DNA of 64,000 bases from Halalkalibacter oceani (GTDB lineage Bacteria; Bacillota; Bacilli; Bacillales; Bacillaceae_D): NCBI RefSeq assembly GCF_040544555.1, contig NZ_JBEPKD010000003.1, positions 1 through 64,000 of the forward strand. Reading direction: 5' to 3'. Below, in pieces: positions 42,269 through 51,600 of this stretch (positions are counted from its first letter, which is position 1; each line of letters opens with the position of its first letter). The translations under genes and the position numbers were made by a program. Below the pieces are notes generated by a model. That model was not told the DNA's origin. It saw nothing but the letters and a program-made list of their open reading frames with translations, and did not search any database.

Positions 42269-43186
42269 TTATGAGCCTGTCCAAAACATTTTCTCAGGCT
42301 TAATCAAACCGGCTTTTGTCGGATGCTGCTGATAAACAGCTAAACATTCTCCATCTTCATTATAAACGGTAAACCGGTTTTGATCTAATCCTTTCTCCGC
42401 CGGCAGAACAGCTCCATTTTTGATCTGCTGTTCAGTTTGGCGATCGACCGTGCAGGCGGGAAACTGTGCCAGCGCCGACTCAAACGGCAAAAGAACGTCC
42501 TCAAGCTGATCAGTTTCCTGTTTTAGTTCAAGCTCGGCAAACGTCAGGCTTTGCTCAAGAGAATAAGGACCGGCAGCCGTGCGGACAAGCGCGGTCATAT
42601 GGGCCGGATAGCCAAGCCGCTCGCCGATATTAACAGCAAGCGTCCGGACATACGTTCCTTTGCTGCAGTGAACTCTGAAGGAAAACGCCGCAGTCGTTTC
42701 GGTATAGCTCACATCTGATAAAAGCTCTAACGAATGAATCGTAACCTCGCGCTTTGGCCGTTCAACGTGCTGATTTTTCCGGGCATATTCGTACAGCTTG
42801 CGTCCATTGACCTTCACAGCGGAATACATTGGCGGCACCTGGGTAATGATGCCTTCAAACGAACGGAGAACGTCCTCAAGCTCAGCCTTCGACCATCTTT
42901 CCGTGACCGCCTTTTCAGCGACTGTTTCGCCACTTTTGTCTTCCGTCGTCGTCGCCCTGCCAAGCGTTACTTCTCCTTCGTATACTTTCGAGTGATCGGA
43001 CATATACTCAACAACCTTTGTCGCCGTGCCGATACAAATTGGCAGCACCCCATTCACATCCGGATCGAGCGTGCCGGTGTGACCGACTTTTTTCGTGTGG
43101 AGCAGCCTTCTGATTTTTGCGACACAGTCATGCGAAGTCATTCCTCTTGGCTTATGTAAAATTAAAATTCCGCTTGGACCGTTCAT
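42269..43186 (-). CDS. truB: tRNA pseudouridine(55) synthase
   Basis: A 305-residue enzyme that isomerises U55 in the T-loop of tRNAs. The catalytic Asp41 lies in HTGTLDPDVNGVLP, preceded by KPRGMTSHD, and YSAVKVNGRKLYEYAR is intact. A C-terminal PUA-like part completes it. An AAAGGGGG site is upstream. It is separated from rbfA by two hairpins but keeps the normal nusA-infB-rbfA-truB-ribF order. Confidence 0.97.
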   Translation of the reverse strand: MNGPSGILILHKPRGMTSHDCVAKIRRLLHTKKVGHTGTLDPDVNGVLPICIGTATKVVEYMSDHSKVYEGEVTLGRATTTEDKSGETVAEKAVTERWSKAELEDVLRSFEGIITQVPPMYSAVKVNGRKLYEYARKNQHVERPKREVTIHSLELLSDVSYTETTAAFSFRVHCSKGTYVRTLAVNIGERLGYPAHMTALVRTAAGPYSLEQSLTFAELELKQETDQLEDVLLPFESALAQFPACTVDRQTEQQIKNGAVLPAEKGLDQNRFTVYNEDGECLAVYQQHPTKAGLIKPEKMFWTGS

Positions 43187-43230
43187 TCAACGTGTCCCCC
43201 TTTTTCTTCTCTGTTTGACCAACAAAAGGA

Positions 43231-43270
43231 GGGGCTGTGTCAAAAGGAGTTTTCCCTTCTGAAACAGCCC
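43231..43270 (-). terminator. terminator between rbfA and truB (hairpin family A)
   Basis: GGGGCTGTGTCAAAAGG pairs with CCCTTCTGAAACAGCCC, followed by TCCTTTTGTTG on the minus strand. A textbook member of family A. Confidence 0.8.
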
Positions 43271-43283
43271 TGGTTGTCATGAA

Positions 43284-43320
43284 GCTGCTGAAAAAGGACG
43301 ATTTTTACTTTTTCAGCGGC
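43284..43320 (-). terminator. hairpin after rbfA, near-copy of the one at 0.9 kb
   Basis: GCTGCTGAAAAAGGA pairs with ACTTTTTCAGCGGC around ATCG-containing loop sequence. Its minus-strand reading differs from the plus-strand hairpin at 924-960 at only a few positions, including the loop. Confidence 0.7.
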
Positions 43321-43354
43321 CTCGGTTTTGTCATTCATCTGTTTCCTGCTTTTC

Positions 43355-43705
43355 TTACCGATCACCTTTATTTAAATCCTGCAGCAATGTTTCAATCCGG
43401 TTGCCGTATTCAATCGATTCATCAAATTCGAAGGTCAGCTCGGGTGTTTTCCGCAGGCGGATCCGTTTGCCGATTTCTGAGCGGATAAATCCTTTTGCTT
43501 TCGACAAGCCTTGAAGCGTCGCTGCTTTCTGCTCCTCGCTCCCAAGAACCGTAATATACACCTTCGCCTGTTGAAGGTCGCCTGTCACATCGACTCCCGT
43601 CACCGTTACAAAGCTGACGCGAGGATCCTTAAGCTCCCGCATAATAATATCACTTAATTCTTTTTTCATTTGTTCACCAACACGGTGTGCACGAACATTA
43701 CTCAT
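43355..43705 (-). CDS. rbfA: Ribosome-binding factor A
   Basis: A 116-residue KH-fold factor for 30S maturation (MSNVRAHRVGEQMKKELSDI at the start) that acts near the 16S 5' end and in cold adaptation. An AGGTGATAGGGT region precedes the ATG. It follows ylxP in the nusA operon order. Confidence 0.97.
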   Translation of the reverse strand: MSNVRAHRVGEQMKKELSDIIMRELKDPRVSFVTVTGVDVTGDLQQAKVYITVLGSEEQKAATLQGLSKAKGFIRSEIGKRIRLRKTPELTFEFDESIEYGNRIETLLQDLNKGDR

Positions 43706-43729
43706 ACCCTATCACCTCTGCTCTTTTCA

Positions 43730-44008
43730 CTATAGCCATTCATATTCGGTAATCGTACGTTCTGCCTCTGGCTGACCATCAATGAGGGTAAGCGCCCGCT
43801 GCAGTTCCCGTTCACAGACAACCCGGTCATTTGCGACAGTCACCAGCGTCAACTCCGCACGCTGCCAACTGTCATAATAGGCTGTCTCAGCTACGGAAAG
43901 GTTATACCGCTGCTTTAATCTCGTCTGGATGCTTTTTAAGACCGAACGTTTTTGTTTGAGTGATTGGACGTCATAAATCAACAGTTCACAACGCACTGCA
44001 CCAATCAT
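43730..44008 (-). CDS. ylxP: YlxP, DUF503 protein
   Basis: A 92-residue ferredoxin-like fold protein (MIGAVRCELLIYDVQSLKQK) of the DUF503 family. It always lies between infB and rbfA in Firmicutes and is thought to help ribosome maturation, but the function is not proven. Its start codon overlaps the infB stop by one base (TAATG). Confidence 0.93.
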   Translation of the reverse strand: MIGAVRCELLIYDVQSLKQKRSVLKSIQTRLKQRYNLSVAETAYYDSWQRAELTLVTVANDRVVCERELQRALTLIDGQPEAERTITEYEWL

Positions 44009-46110
44009 TATTTCCGTTCAATCTCTTCCATAACGTATGCTTCTATAATGTCGCCTTCTTTGACATCATTATAATTCTCAAGGGTAATTCCGCATTCATA
44101 CCCGGCGGAAACCTCTTTAGCATCATCCTTAAAGCGTTTCAGCGCATTGATCGCTCCTTCATAAATGACGATGCCGTCACGAATTAAGCGCACGGTAGAG
44201 TCTCTTGTGATTTTTCCATCTGTTACATAGGCGCCGGCGATCGTTCCAACCTTCGATACTTTAAAGGTTGTTCTCACTTCGACCTGCCCAATGACTTTTT
44301 CTTCGAATTCAGGATCAAGCAGACCTTTCATCGCCGCTTCAATTTCGTCAATCGCGTTATAGATCACGCGGTGCAGACGAATATCGACCTTTTCGGCGTC
44401 GGCCGTCCGTTTCGCGTTGACATCAGGACGAACATTAAAGCCGATCACAATCGCATTGGACGCTGAAGCGAGCATCACGTCATATTCGGTAATCGCCCCG
44501 ACACCGGTATGAATGACGTTGATTTTCACGCCTTCAACCTCGATCTTTTCGAGCGAGCCGCGCATCGCTTCAACGGAACCTTGGACGTCCGCTTTAATGA
44601 TGACGTTGATTTCTTTGACATCACCTTGCTGGATTTGATCAAATAAATCATCGAGGCTCACGCGTGACGTCTTCGCCAAGTTCGCTTCACGATGCTTCGA
44701 CATCCGTGCTTCCCCGATGTGACGCGCTGTCTTTTCATCAGCAAACGCCCGGAACTGGTCACCCGCCTGAGGCACATCACTTAAACCGGTAATTTCAACC
44801 GGCGTTGATGGTCCGACTTCCTTCACACGGCGGCCAAGATCATTGACCATCGCCCGGACACGACCGAACGTCGCCCCGACGACAATCGGATCACCGACTT
44901 TAAGCGTTCCGCTTTGGACGAGCAAGGTCGCAACGGCCCCGCGTCCTTTATCGAGCTCCGCTTCAATAACGGTTCCCGAAGCGAGCTTATTCGGATTCGC
45001 CTTTAATTCTTCGACTTCAGCGACAAGCTGAATCATTTCAATTAATTCGTCAATTCCCGTTCCATCGAGCGCTGAAACATTGACAAAAATCGTATCGCCG
45101 CCCCATGCTTCCGGAACGAGTTCAAACTCGGTTAACTCCTGCATGACACGGTCAGGGTTGGCCGCTTCTTTATCAATTTTGTTAACAGCGACGATAATCG
45201 GTACTCCGGCAGCCTTGGCGTGGCTGATTGCTTCTTTCGTCTGTGGCATGACACCATCATCAGCGGCGACGACGAGTATTGTAATGTCAGTTACTTGCGC
45301 ACCGCGCGCGCGCATCGTTGTGAAGGCGGCGTGCCCCGGTGTATCAAGGAACGTGATTTTCTTTCCATTTGCGTCGATTTGATACGCCCCGATATGCTGA
45401 GTGATCCCCCCGGCTTCTCCTTCGGTTACTTTCGTATGACGAATCGAATCAAGCAACGTCGTTTTCCCGTGATCGACATGACCCATGATCGTCACAACAG
45501 GAGGACGCTCTTTTAAGTCTTCCTCTTTATCTTCGTCTACATAATTTTCGATATCCGTCTTATCGATAACAATTTCTTCCTCTACTTCAACACCGTAATC
45601 CGTCCCGATTAATTCAATCGTATCTTTATCCAGCTCCTGGTTGATCGTCGCCATCACGCCGAGTCCCATTAGCTTCTTAATAATCTCCGATGGTTCTCTA
45701 TGAAGCTTCTTCGCCAATTCGCCAACCGTCAGCGATTCAACAAAGGTGATTTTTTCCGGAAGTGGCTTCGCTTTAGGCGGCTCCTGGCGCTGCGGTCTTT
45801 GCTGCTGCTTAGAGCGGGATTGATTCGGCTTTTTCGGGCCGCCTTTCCGGTTTTGTCCGCCTTGATGCTGCGGACGTGCGTTTTCTTTTTTCTTAGGCGG
45901 CGTGGAAGGACGGCTCTCTTTTGCCGGCTCATTGGCGCGTTCTCCGCCTCCTCCATTTGAACCCTTTCCTTCCAGTACTTTGACCATCTGTTCATCAAGC
46001 ACCGACATATGGTTTGAGACTTCAATCCCGGCCTGCTTTAATTTGTCGATAATTCCTTTGCTTGTTGCATTATGTTCTTTCGCATATTCATATATTCGCA
46101 TCTTCCTCAT
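44008..46110 (-). CDS. infB: Translation initiation factor IF-2
   Basis: A 700-residue GTPase that brings fMet-tRNA to the ribosome. An N-terminal IF2-N helix (1-50) is followed by a Gln/Pro/Lys-rich linker (about 50-120) and a second IF2-N segment. The G domain has GHVDHGKT (210-217), DTPGHAAF and NKID. Domains II-IV follow. The ATG at 46110 has GGAGG nine bases upstream and matches the Bacillus MxKMRxYEYAK start. Part of rimP-nusA-ylxR-ylxQ-infB-ylxP-rbfA. Confidence 0.98.
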   Translation of the reverse strand: MRKMRIYEYAKEHNATSKGIIDKLKQAGIEVSNHMSVLDEQMVKVLEGKGSNGGGGERANEPAKESRPSTPPKKKENARPQHQGGQNRKGGPKKPNQSRSKQQQRPQRQEPPKAKPLPEKITFVESLTVGELAKKLHREPSEIIKKLMGLGVMATINQELDKDTIELIGTDYGVEVEEEIVIDKTDIENYVDEDKEEDLKERPPVVTIMGHVDHGKTTLLDSIRHTKVTEGEAGGITQHIGAYQIDANGKKITFLDTPGHAAFTTMRARGAQVTDITILVVAADDGVMPQTKEAISHAKAAGVPIIVAVNKIDKEAANPDRVMQELTEFELVPEAWGGDTIFVNVSALDGTGIDELIEMIQLVAEVEELKANPNKLASGTVIEAELDKGRGAVATLLVQSGTLKVGDPIVVGATFGRVRAMVNDLGRRVKEVGPSTPVEITGLSDVPQAGDQFRAFADEKTARHIGEARMSKHREANLAKTSRVSLDDLFDQIQQGDVKEINVIIKADVQGSVEAMRGSLEKIEVEGVKINVIHTGVGAITEYDVMLASASNAIVIGFNVRPDVNAKRTADAEKVDIRLHRVIYNAIDEIEAAMKGLLDPEFEEKVIGQVEVRTTFKVSKVGTIAGAYVTDGKITRDSTVRLIRDGIVIYEGAINALKRFKDDAKEVSAGYECGITLENYNDVKEGDIIEAYVMEEIERK

Positions 46111-46128
46111 ATATACATTCCTCCAGAA

Positions 46129-46434
46129 TCATTGGTCCAATAGCGCAGTCATTTTTTTCGCAAAGCCTTCGTCCGTAAGAGCAATGACGACTCTTTCTGC
46201 TTTACCGATTGCTTGTCCTAACGTCTCACGGTCAGCGACGAGACGAACCGGGACATTGTAGTAACTGCATTTGTCCAATACTTTTTTCTTTGTCTGTTCT
46301 GCGGCATCAGCTGAGAGAAGAATCAATCGCACTGACCCTCTCCTCACTTCTTTCAATACAAGCTCTTCCCCTGTTACGAGTTTGCGCGCCCTCGCGGCAA
46401 GCCCTAAAAAGGCAACCCACGGCGGCTGGCTCAT
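46129..46434 (-). CDS. ylxQ: YlxQ, L7Ae-family ribosomal-like protein
   Basis: A 101-residue L7Ae/L30e-fold protein that binds RNA kink-turns (GLAARARKLVTGEELVL and the DKCSYYNVPV segment). The precise role is unknown. Its ATG overlaps the ylxR stop as ATGA. Followed by infB. Confidence 0.94.
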   Translation of the reverse strand: MSQPPWVAFLGLAARARKLVTGEELVLKEVRRGSVRLILLSADAAEQTKKKVLDKCSYYNVPVRLVADRETLGQAIGKAERVVIALTDEGFAKKMTALLDQ

Positions 46435-46712
46435 TTCGTTCCCCGCTTACTTGCTTCTTTAAGCTGATCATAAATCTCCGGACTTACCTTTGTCTGCAAA
46501 TGTCTTGAGAGGACATCCTTTTTCTTAGCCAGCTCAAACACTTCCTCGCTGTTGCTAATGTAGGCGCCACGGCCGTTCTTCTTCCCTGTAGGGTCGACGG
46601 ATACGACTCCTTCGGGCGATCGGACAATCCGGATAAGTTCTTGCTTTGGCTTCATCTCATTTGTTACGACACATTTTCGAAGAGGAACTTTGCGCTTATT
46701 CAACGGCTCCAT
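46431..46712 (-). CDS. rnpM: RnpM (YlxR), RNase P modulator
   Basis: A 93-residue YlxR-family protein. It has the conserved RKCVVTNE start and the PTGKKNGRGAYI signature that binds RNA. Recent work in B. subtilis links it to RNase P RNA and lowers RNase P activity. Coupled to nusA (8-nt gap) and ylxQ (4-nt overlap). Confidence 0.94.
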   Translation of the reverse strand: MEPLNKRKVPLRKCVVTNEMKPKQELIRIVRSPEGVVSVDPTGKKNGRGAYISNSEEVFELAKKKDVLSRHLQTKVSPEIYDQLKEASKRGTK

Positions 46713-46720
46713 CTCCCTTC

Positions 46721-47857
46721 TTACTCTTGCTCGTTGCTTTCTATCGCGGTAAAGCTGTGATCCTGATTGGACGCTTCCTGCTCTTCAACTGTCACAAATC
46801 CTTCATCATCAAAGATTCCCAGCTCTTTCGCATCCGATTCACTTTTAATATCGATCTTCCAGCCGGAGAGCTTTGCCGCTAGGCGGGCGTTCTGTCCGCG
46901 CTTGCCGATCGCCAGTGACAGCTGGTAATCAGGTACGATCACCTGGGTCATTTTATCCTCTTCGTTCACTTTGACTTTCAGCACCTTTGACGGGCTTAAC
47001 GAATTGGCGACATATTCAACCGGGTTTTCAGACCAGCGGACAATATCAATCTTTTCCCCTTTTAATTCATTGACAATCGTCTGGACACGCTGACCGCGCG
47101 GCCCGACACAGGCGCCAACCGGATCGACCTCGGGATTATCAGCATGAACGGCAATCTTTGACCGGTCACCGGCTTCCCGTGAAACCGACTTTATCTCAAC
47201 CGTTCCATCGTAAATTTCCGGCACTTCAAGCTCAAATAAGCGCTTTAACAAGCCTGGATGGGTGCGGGAGATTAAAATTTGCGGACCCTTCGTCGTTTTT
47301 TCGACTTTCGTAATATATGCTTTGATCCGGTCATTATGCTTGTAGGTTTCATTCGGCATTTGCTCATTTAACGGCAACAACGCCTCCACCTTGCCAAGAT
47401 CGACATAAATAAAGCGATGATCCTGCCTTTGAACAATTCCCGTCATAATATCCTCTTCACGATCAATAAAATCAGAATAAATAATTCCACGCTCCGCCTC
47501 ACGAACCCGCTGCGTTACAACCTGCTTTGCTGTTTGCGCAGCAATCCGTCCAAAATCCTTCGGCGTCACTTCAATCTCAACGACGTCATCGACCTCATAA
47601 TTCGGATTGATTTTCTTTGCTTCATCAAGGGAAATTTCGAGTCTTGCATCGAACACTTCTTCGACGACGGTTTTCCGTGCAAATACGCGGATCGTGCCCG
47701 TATCGCGGTTCACGTCGACACGAACGTTCTGGACCTGATTAAAATTGCGCTTATAGCCGGAAATTAGCGCCGCTTCGATCGCTTCGATAATCACCTCTTT
47801 TTGGATCCCCTTCTCCCTTTCTAAAGTTGCTAATGCATCCATAAAATCGCTGTTCAT
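46721..47857 (-). CDS. nusA: Transcription termination/antitermination factor NusA
   Basis: A 378-residue RNA-polymerase-associated factor. N-terminal polymerase-binding domain (1-125), S1 domain (about 135-200), then KH1 and KH2 (about 230-345, GPRGQRVQTIV and GKRGQNARLAAK). It lacks the acidic repeats seen in Proteobacteria, which is normal for Bacillus. A GAAAGGGGG site precedes the ATG. A family B hairpin separates it from rimP. Confidence 0.97.
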   Translation of the reverse strand: MNSDFMDALATLEREKGIQKEVIIEAIEAALISGYKRNFNQVQNVRVDVNRDTGTIRVFARKTVVEEVFDARLEISLDEAKKINPNYEVDDVVEIEVTPKDFGRIAAQTAKQVVTQRVREAERGIIYSDFIDREEDIMTGIVQRQDHRFIYVDLGKVEALLPLNEQMPNETYKHNDRIKAYITKVEKTTKGPQILISRTHPGLLKRLFELEVPEIYDGTVEIKSVSREAGDRSKIAVHADNPEVDPVGACVGPRGQRVQTIVNELKGEKIDIVRWSENPVEYVANSLSPSKVLKVKVNEEDKMTQVIVPDYQLSLAIGKRGQNARLAAKLSGWKIDIKSESDAKELGIFDDEGFVTVEEQEASNQDHSFTAIESNEQE

Positions 47858-47897
47858 GGATTATGCTTCCCCCTTTCAAAATTGGCTCTTTTTATAG

Positions 47898-47942
47898 GAA
47901 ACCGCCGGGCGGTTTCTTAGACGTGACATGCGAAGCCGTAAC
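47898..47942 (-). repeat. family B hairpin between rimP and nusA
   Basis: The perfect stem GAAACCGCC-GG-GCGGTTTC is followed on the plus strand by TTAGACGTGACATGCGAAGC, ending CCGTAAC. The tail recurs beside hairpins at 34.3, 35.3 and 60.5 kb. It may attenuate the rimP-nusA transcript. Confidence 0.6.
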
Positions 47943-47970
47943 AATCAGTCGTCACTACTCTTCCTCTTTC

Positions 47971-48441
47971 CTACAAAATGACGGCTAATCTGGCTTTTGC
48001 CACTTTATTGTAAGGAACGGTGAATGTCTTTGTTCTTGTCTTGATTTTGACACTGATTTCAAGCTGTTCTCCATCAAAGCTCGTCAATGTGCCTTCAAAC
48101 ATTTTCTCGCCGTCAATCGGTTCATAGGTTGTCACATGAACCGCTTTGCCGATCGCCTTCATGATGTCCTTTTCATTTTTAAGCGGTCGTTCGGCGCCGG
48201 GCGAGGAAACCTCAAGAAAATAAGCTTGATCGATCGGATCAAGCTCGTCAAGCTTTTCACTTAGTCGCTCACTCACCTGTCCGCAATCTTCCAAATCAAC
48301 GCCTGTATCTGAATCAATAAAGACGCGCAGAAACCAGTTCGGTCCTTCTTTCTTGAATTCAACCTCGACAAGCTCTAGATTCAGCTCCTCAACAATCGGC
48401 AACGTCATCTCGCTTACTAGCTCAGTTACTTTCTTACTCAA
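47971..48441 (-). CDS. rimP: Ribosome maturation factor RimP
   Basis: A 156-residue 30S assembly factor. FLEVSSPGAERPLK is the family signature. A TTG at 48441 is chosen because it gives (M)SKKVTELVSEM, matching B. subtilis RimP, and AAGGAGG lies nine bases upstream. The longer frame to 48567 is rejected. First gene of the nusA-infB operon. Confidence 0.96.
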   Translation of the reverse strand: MSKKVTELVSEMTLPIVEELNLELVEVEFKKEGPNWFLRVFIDSDTGVDLEDCGQVSERLSEKLDELDPIDQAYFLEVSSPGAERPLKNEKDIMKAIGKAVHVTTYEPIDGEKMFEGTLTSFDGEQLEISVKIKTRTKTFTVPYNKVAKARLAVIL

Positions 48442-48516
48442 CCTGTACCCTCCTTGCTGCATCGATAATGGCTGTATACTGGAACATCTATTAGTGCTTT
48501 GATGAAACAACAACGA

Positions 48517-48539
48517 AAGAGTGGGTTTCCCCACTCTTT
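48517..48539 (-). terminator. terminator after polC
   Basis: AAAGAGTGGG and CCCACTCTTT form a stem with a 3-base loop, about 95 bases past the polC stop, followed on the minus strand by CGTTGTTGTTTC. Confidence 0.75.
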
Positions 48540-48632
48540 GAGCATCACGTATTCTAAGTATTACCATACATACAATACCATATTCTCACAGGCTTTGCAA
48601 ATCTCCTTTATGGGACAAAGCCAGTCGTTTTG

Positions 48633-51600
48633 TTAAAACAGCGACAGCTGATTGGACTCCGGCATTCCTTCGAGGCAGCCGTGTTCATCCAAGTGCTCCA
48701 GTACGGTTTTTGTCAGCTTGCTGCGCTGCTGCAAATCTTCCTTCGAGAGAAACTCGCCATCTTCCCGCGCTTTGACGATGTTCAAGGCTGCATTCGTTCC
48801 AACGCCGGTCATCGCATTAAACGGCGGCAAGAGCGTGTCCCCCTCTACCTGGAACTCGGTCGCACTCGAGCGGTAAAGGTCGACCTTTTGGAAGGAAAAA
48901 CCTCTCTCTGTCATTTCGAGCGCCAGCTCAAGCACGGTAAGAACCGCTTTTTCCTTCGGCGCTGCGTCAAGCCCCTTGGCGTTAATCTCTTCCATTTTCG
49001 CCCGGATCGCGGTTGACCCCTTGATCATCGTATCCAAATCAAAATCATCAGCGCGTACGGTAAAATAAGAAGCGTAATAAAGAATCGGGTGATGGACTTT
49101 AAAGTAGGCGATCCGCACTGCCATCAGGACGTAGGCGGCAGCATGCGCCTTTGGAAACATATATTTGATTTTCAGGCAGGATCCGATGTACCAGTCAGGA
49201 ACATCGTGCTTCTTCATTTCCTCGATCCACTCAGGCTGAAGCCCTTTGCCTTTCCGGACAAACTCCATAATTTTAAAAGCGAGTGAAGGTTCAAGCCCTT
49301 TGTAAATCAAGTAAACCATAATATCATCCCGGCAGCCGATCACATCCTTCAATTCGCATGTCCCATTGTAAATGAGCTCGTTGGCGTTATTGAGCCAGAC
49401 GTCGGTACCGTGCGACAGGCCGGAAATTTGCACGAGCTCTGAAAACGTGCTCGGCTTCGTTTCCTCAAGCATCTGGCGGACAAACCGCGTTCCGAATTCA
49501 GGAATACCGAGCGTTCCGGTTTTGCACATAATTTGTTCCTCGGTCACGCCAAGCACTTCAGGACCGCTGAAAATTTTCATCACTTCCGGGTCGTCGGTCG
49601 GGATCGTCTTCGGATCAATCCCGCTTAAATCCTGCAGCATCCGAATGACCGTCGGATCATCGTGCCCGAGAATATCAAGCTTCAGCAAATTATCATGAAT
49701 CGAATGGAAATCAAAGTGCGTCGTCTTCCACTCGGAGTTTTTATCGTCGGCCGGATATTGAATCGGGCAGAAATCATGAATATCCATATAGTCCGGTACA
49801 ACGATGATCCCCCCCGGATGCTGACCGGTCGTCCGTTTCACCCCGGTGCAGCCGGCGACAAGCCGGTCAATCTCGGCTCCACGCATATGGAGATCATGAT
49901 CCCCCTGATAGCCTTTGACGTAGCCGTAGGCTGTTTTTTCAGCAACGGTACCGATCGTCCCGGCACGATAGACAAACTCCTCACCGAATAATTCCTTTGT
50001 ATAATGATGGGCGCGCGGCTGATATTCACCGGAGAAGTTTAAATCGATATCCGGTACTTTGTCTCCTTTGAAGCCAAGGAAGGTTTCAAACGGGATATCC
50101 TGCCCATCTTTAATATAAGGCGTGCCGCATTCCGGGCATTCCTTATCTGGTAAATCGAAGCCGGAGCCGACCGAGCCGTCATCAAAAAAGTGAGAATGAT
50201 GACAGTTCGGGCAAACATAATGCGGCGGCAGCGGATTAACCTCGGTAATTTCCGTCATCGTCGCGACGAGCGAGGAGCCGACTGAACCCCGCGACCCTAC
50301 TAAGTAGCCGTCTATCAACGATTTCTTTACAAGTTTATGAGAAATGAGATAAATGACGGCAAATCCATGACCGATAATGCTCTTCAGTTCTTTTTCGATT
50401 CTCGCCTCAACGATTTCCGGCAGGTTTTCGCCGTAAATGCTGCGCGCCCGTTCATAGCTCATCTGCCGGATTTCTTCATCAGCGCCTTCGATTTTCGGCG
50501 TGTAAAGCTCGTCCGGAATCGGGTGAATTTCTTCGATTAAAGAAGCAATATGCTGCGTATTCGTCACGACGACTTCCTTGGCCATCTCCTCGCCTAAAAA
50601 GGCAAAAGCATCAAGCATCTCATTCGTCGTACGGAAATGAACCGGCGGCAATGTTTGCTTATTTAACGGATTCGCACCGCCCTGCGAGGCGATCAGGATT
50701 TTACGATAAATGTAATCCTCTTCTTGCAAGTAGTGAGCATTTCCTGACGCTACGACCGGCTTTTCAAGCTTTTTGCCAAGCTCGACGATGTTTTTCACGA
50801 TTTCCTCGAGCGCCGTTTCACTTTTCACGAGCTCTTTTTCAATTAAATGCTGATAGGTTGCCAGCGGCTGAATCTCAAAGTAATCATAGAAGCGGGCGAT
50901 TTGTTCGACCTCATCCGGCGACTTCTGCATCATCGCTTCAAACACTTCACCTTTGTCACAGCCTGAGCCTACGAGCAGCCCGTTACGATGCTTTTGCAGC
51001 TGCGAGCGCGGAATCCGTGGCGTCCGGAAGAAATAATCGACGTGAGACATCGAGACGAGCTTATACAGGTTTTTTAGCCCTTCCTGGGTTTGTGCCAGCA
51101 AAATGCAGTGAGACGGACGCTGGCGGTGGAAGTTCCCCTGCCCCATGTTGTCATTCAGCTCATCATGGTAATAGATCTCTTTCGCATGGGCATCCTTGAC
51201 CATTTTCCAAAGCAGGTAGCCGGTTGCTTCTGCATCATAGATCGCGCGGTGATGGCTGACAAGCTCGATGTCGAATTTTTTACAAAGGGTGTTCAAGCGG
51301 TGGTTTTTCAGCTCGGGATAGAGAAAGCGCCCTAATTCCAACGTATCAATGACCGGATTGGCCGCTTCAGTCAGCCCTATTTTCTGATAGCCGACATTCA
51401 AGAAGCCCATATCGAAGCTGGCGTTGTGGGCCACGAGAATCGCATCACCGACGAAGTCTCTGAATTTGCGCAGCACCTCTTCCACTTCCGGCTGCCCCTT
51501 GACCATATCATCGGTGATCCCGGTCAATTCAATAATCGTGTTTGTCAGCGGCTCATGGGGGTCGGCGAACGATTCAAACCGGTCGATAATCTCACCGTTT

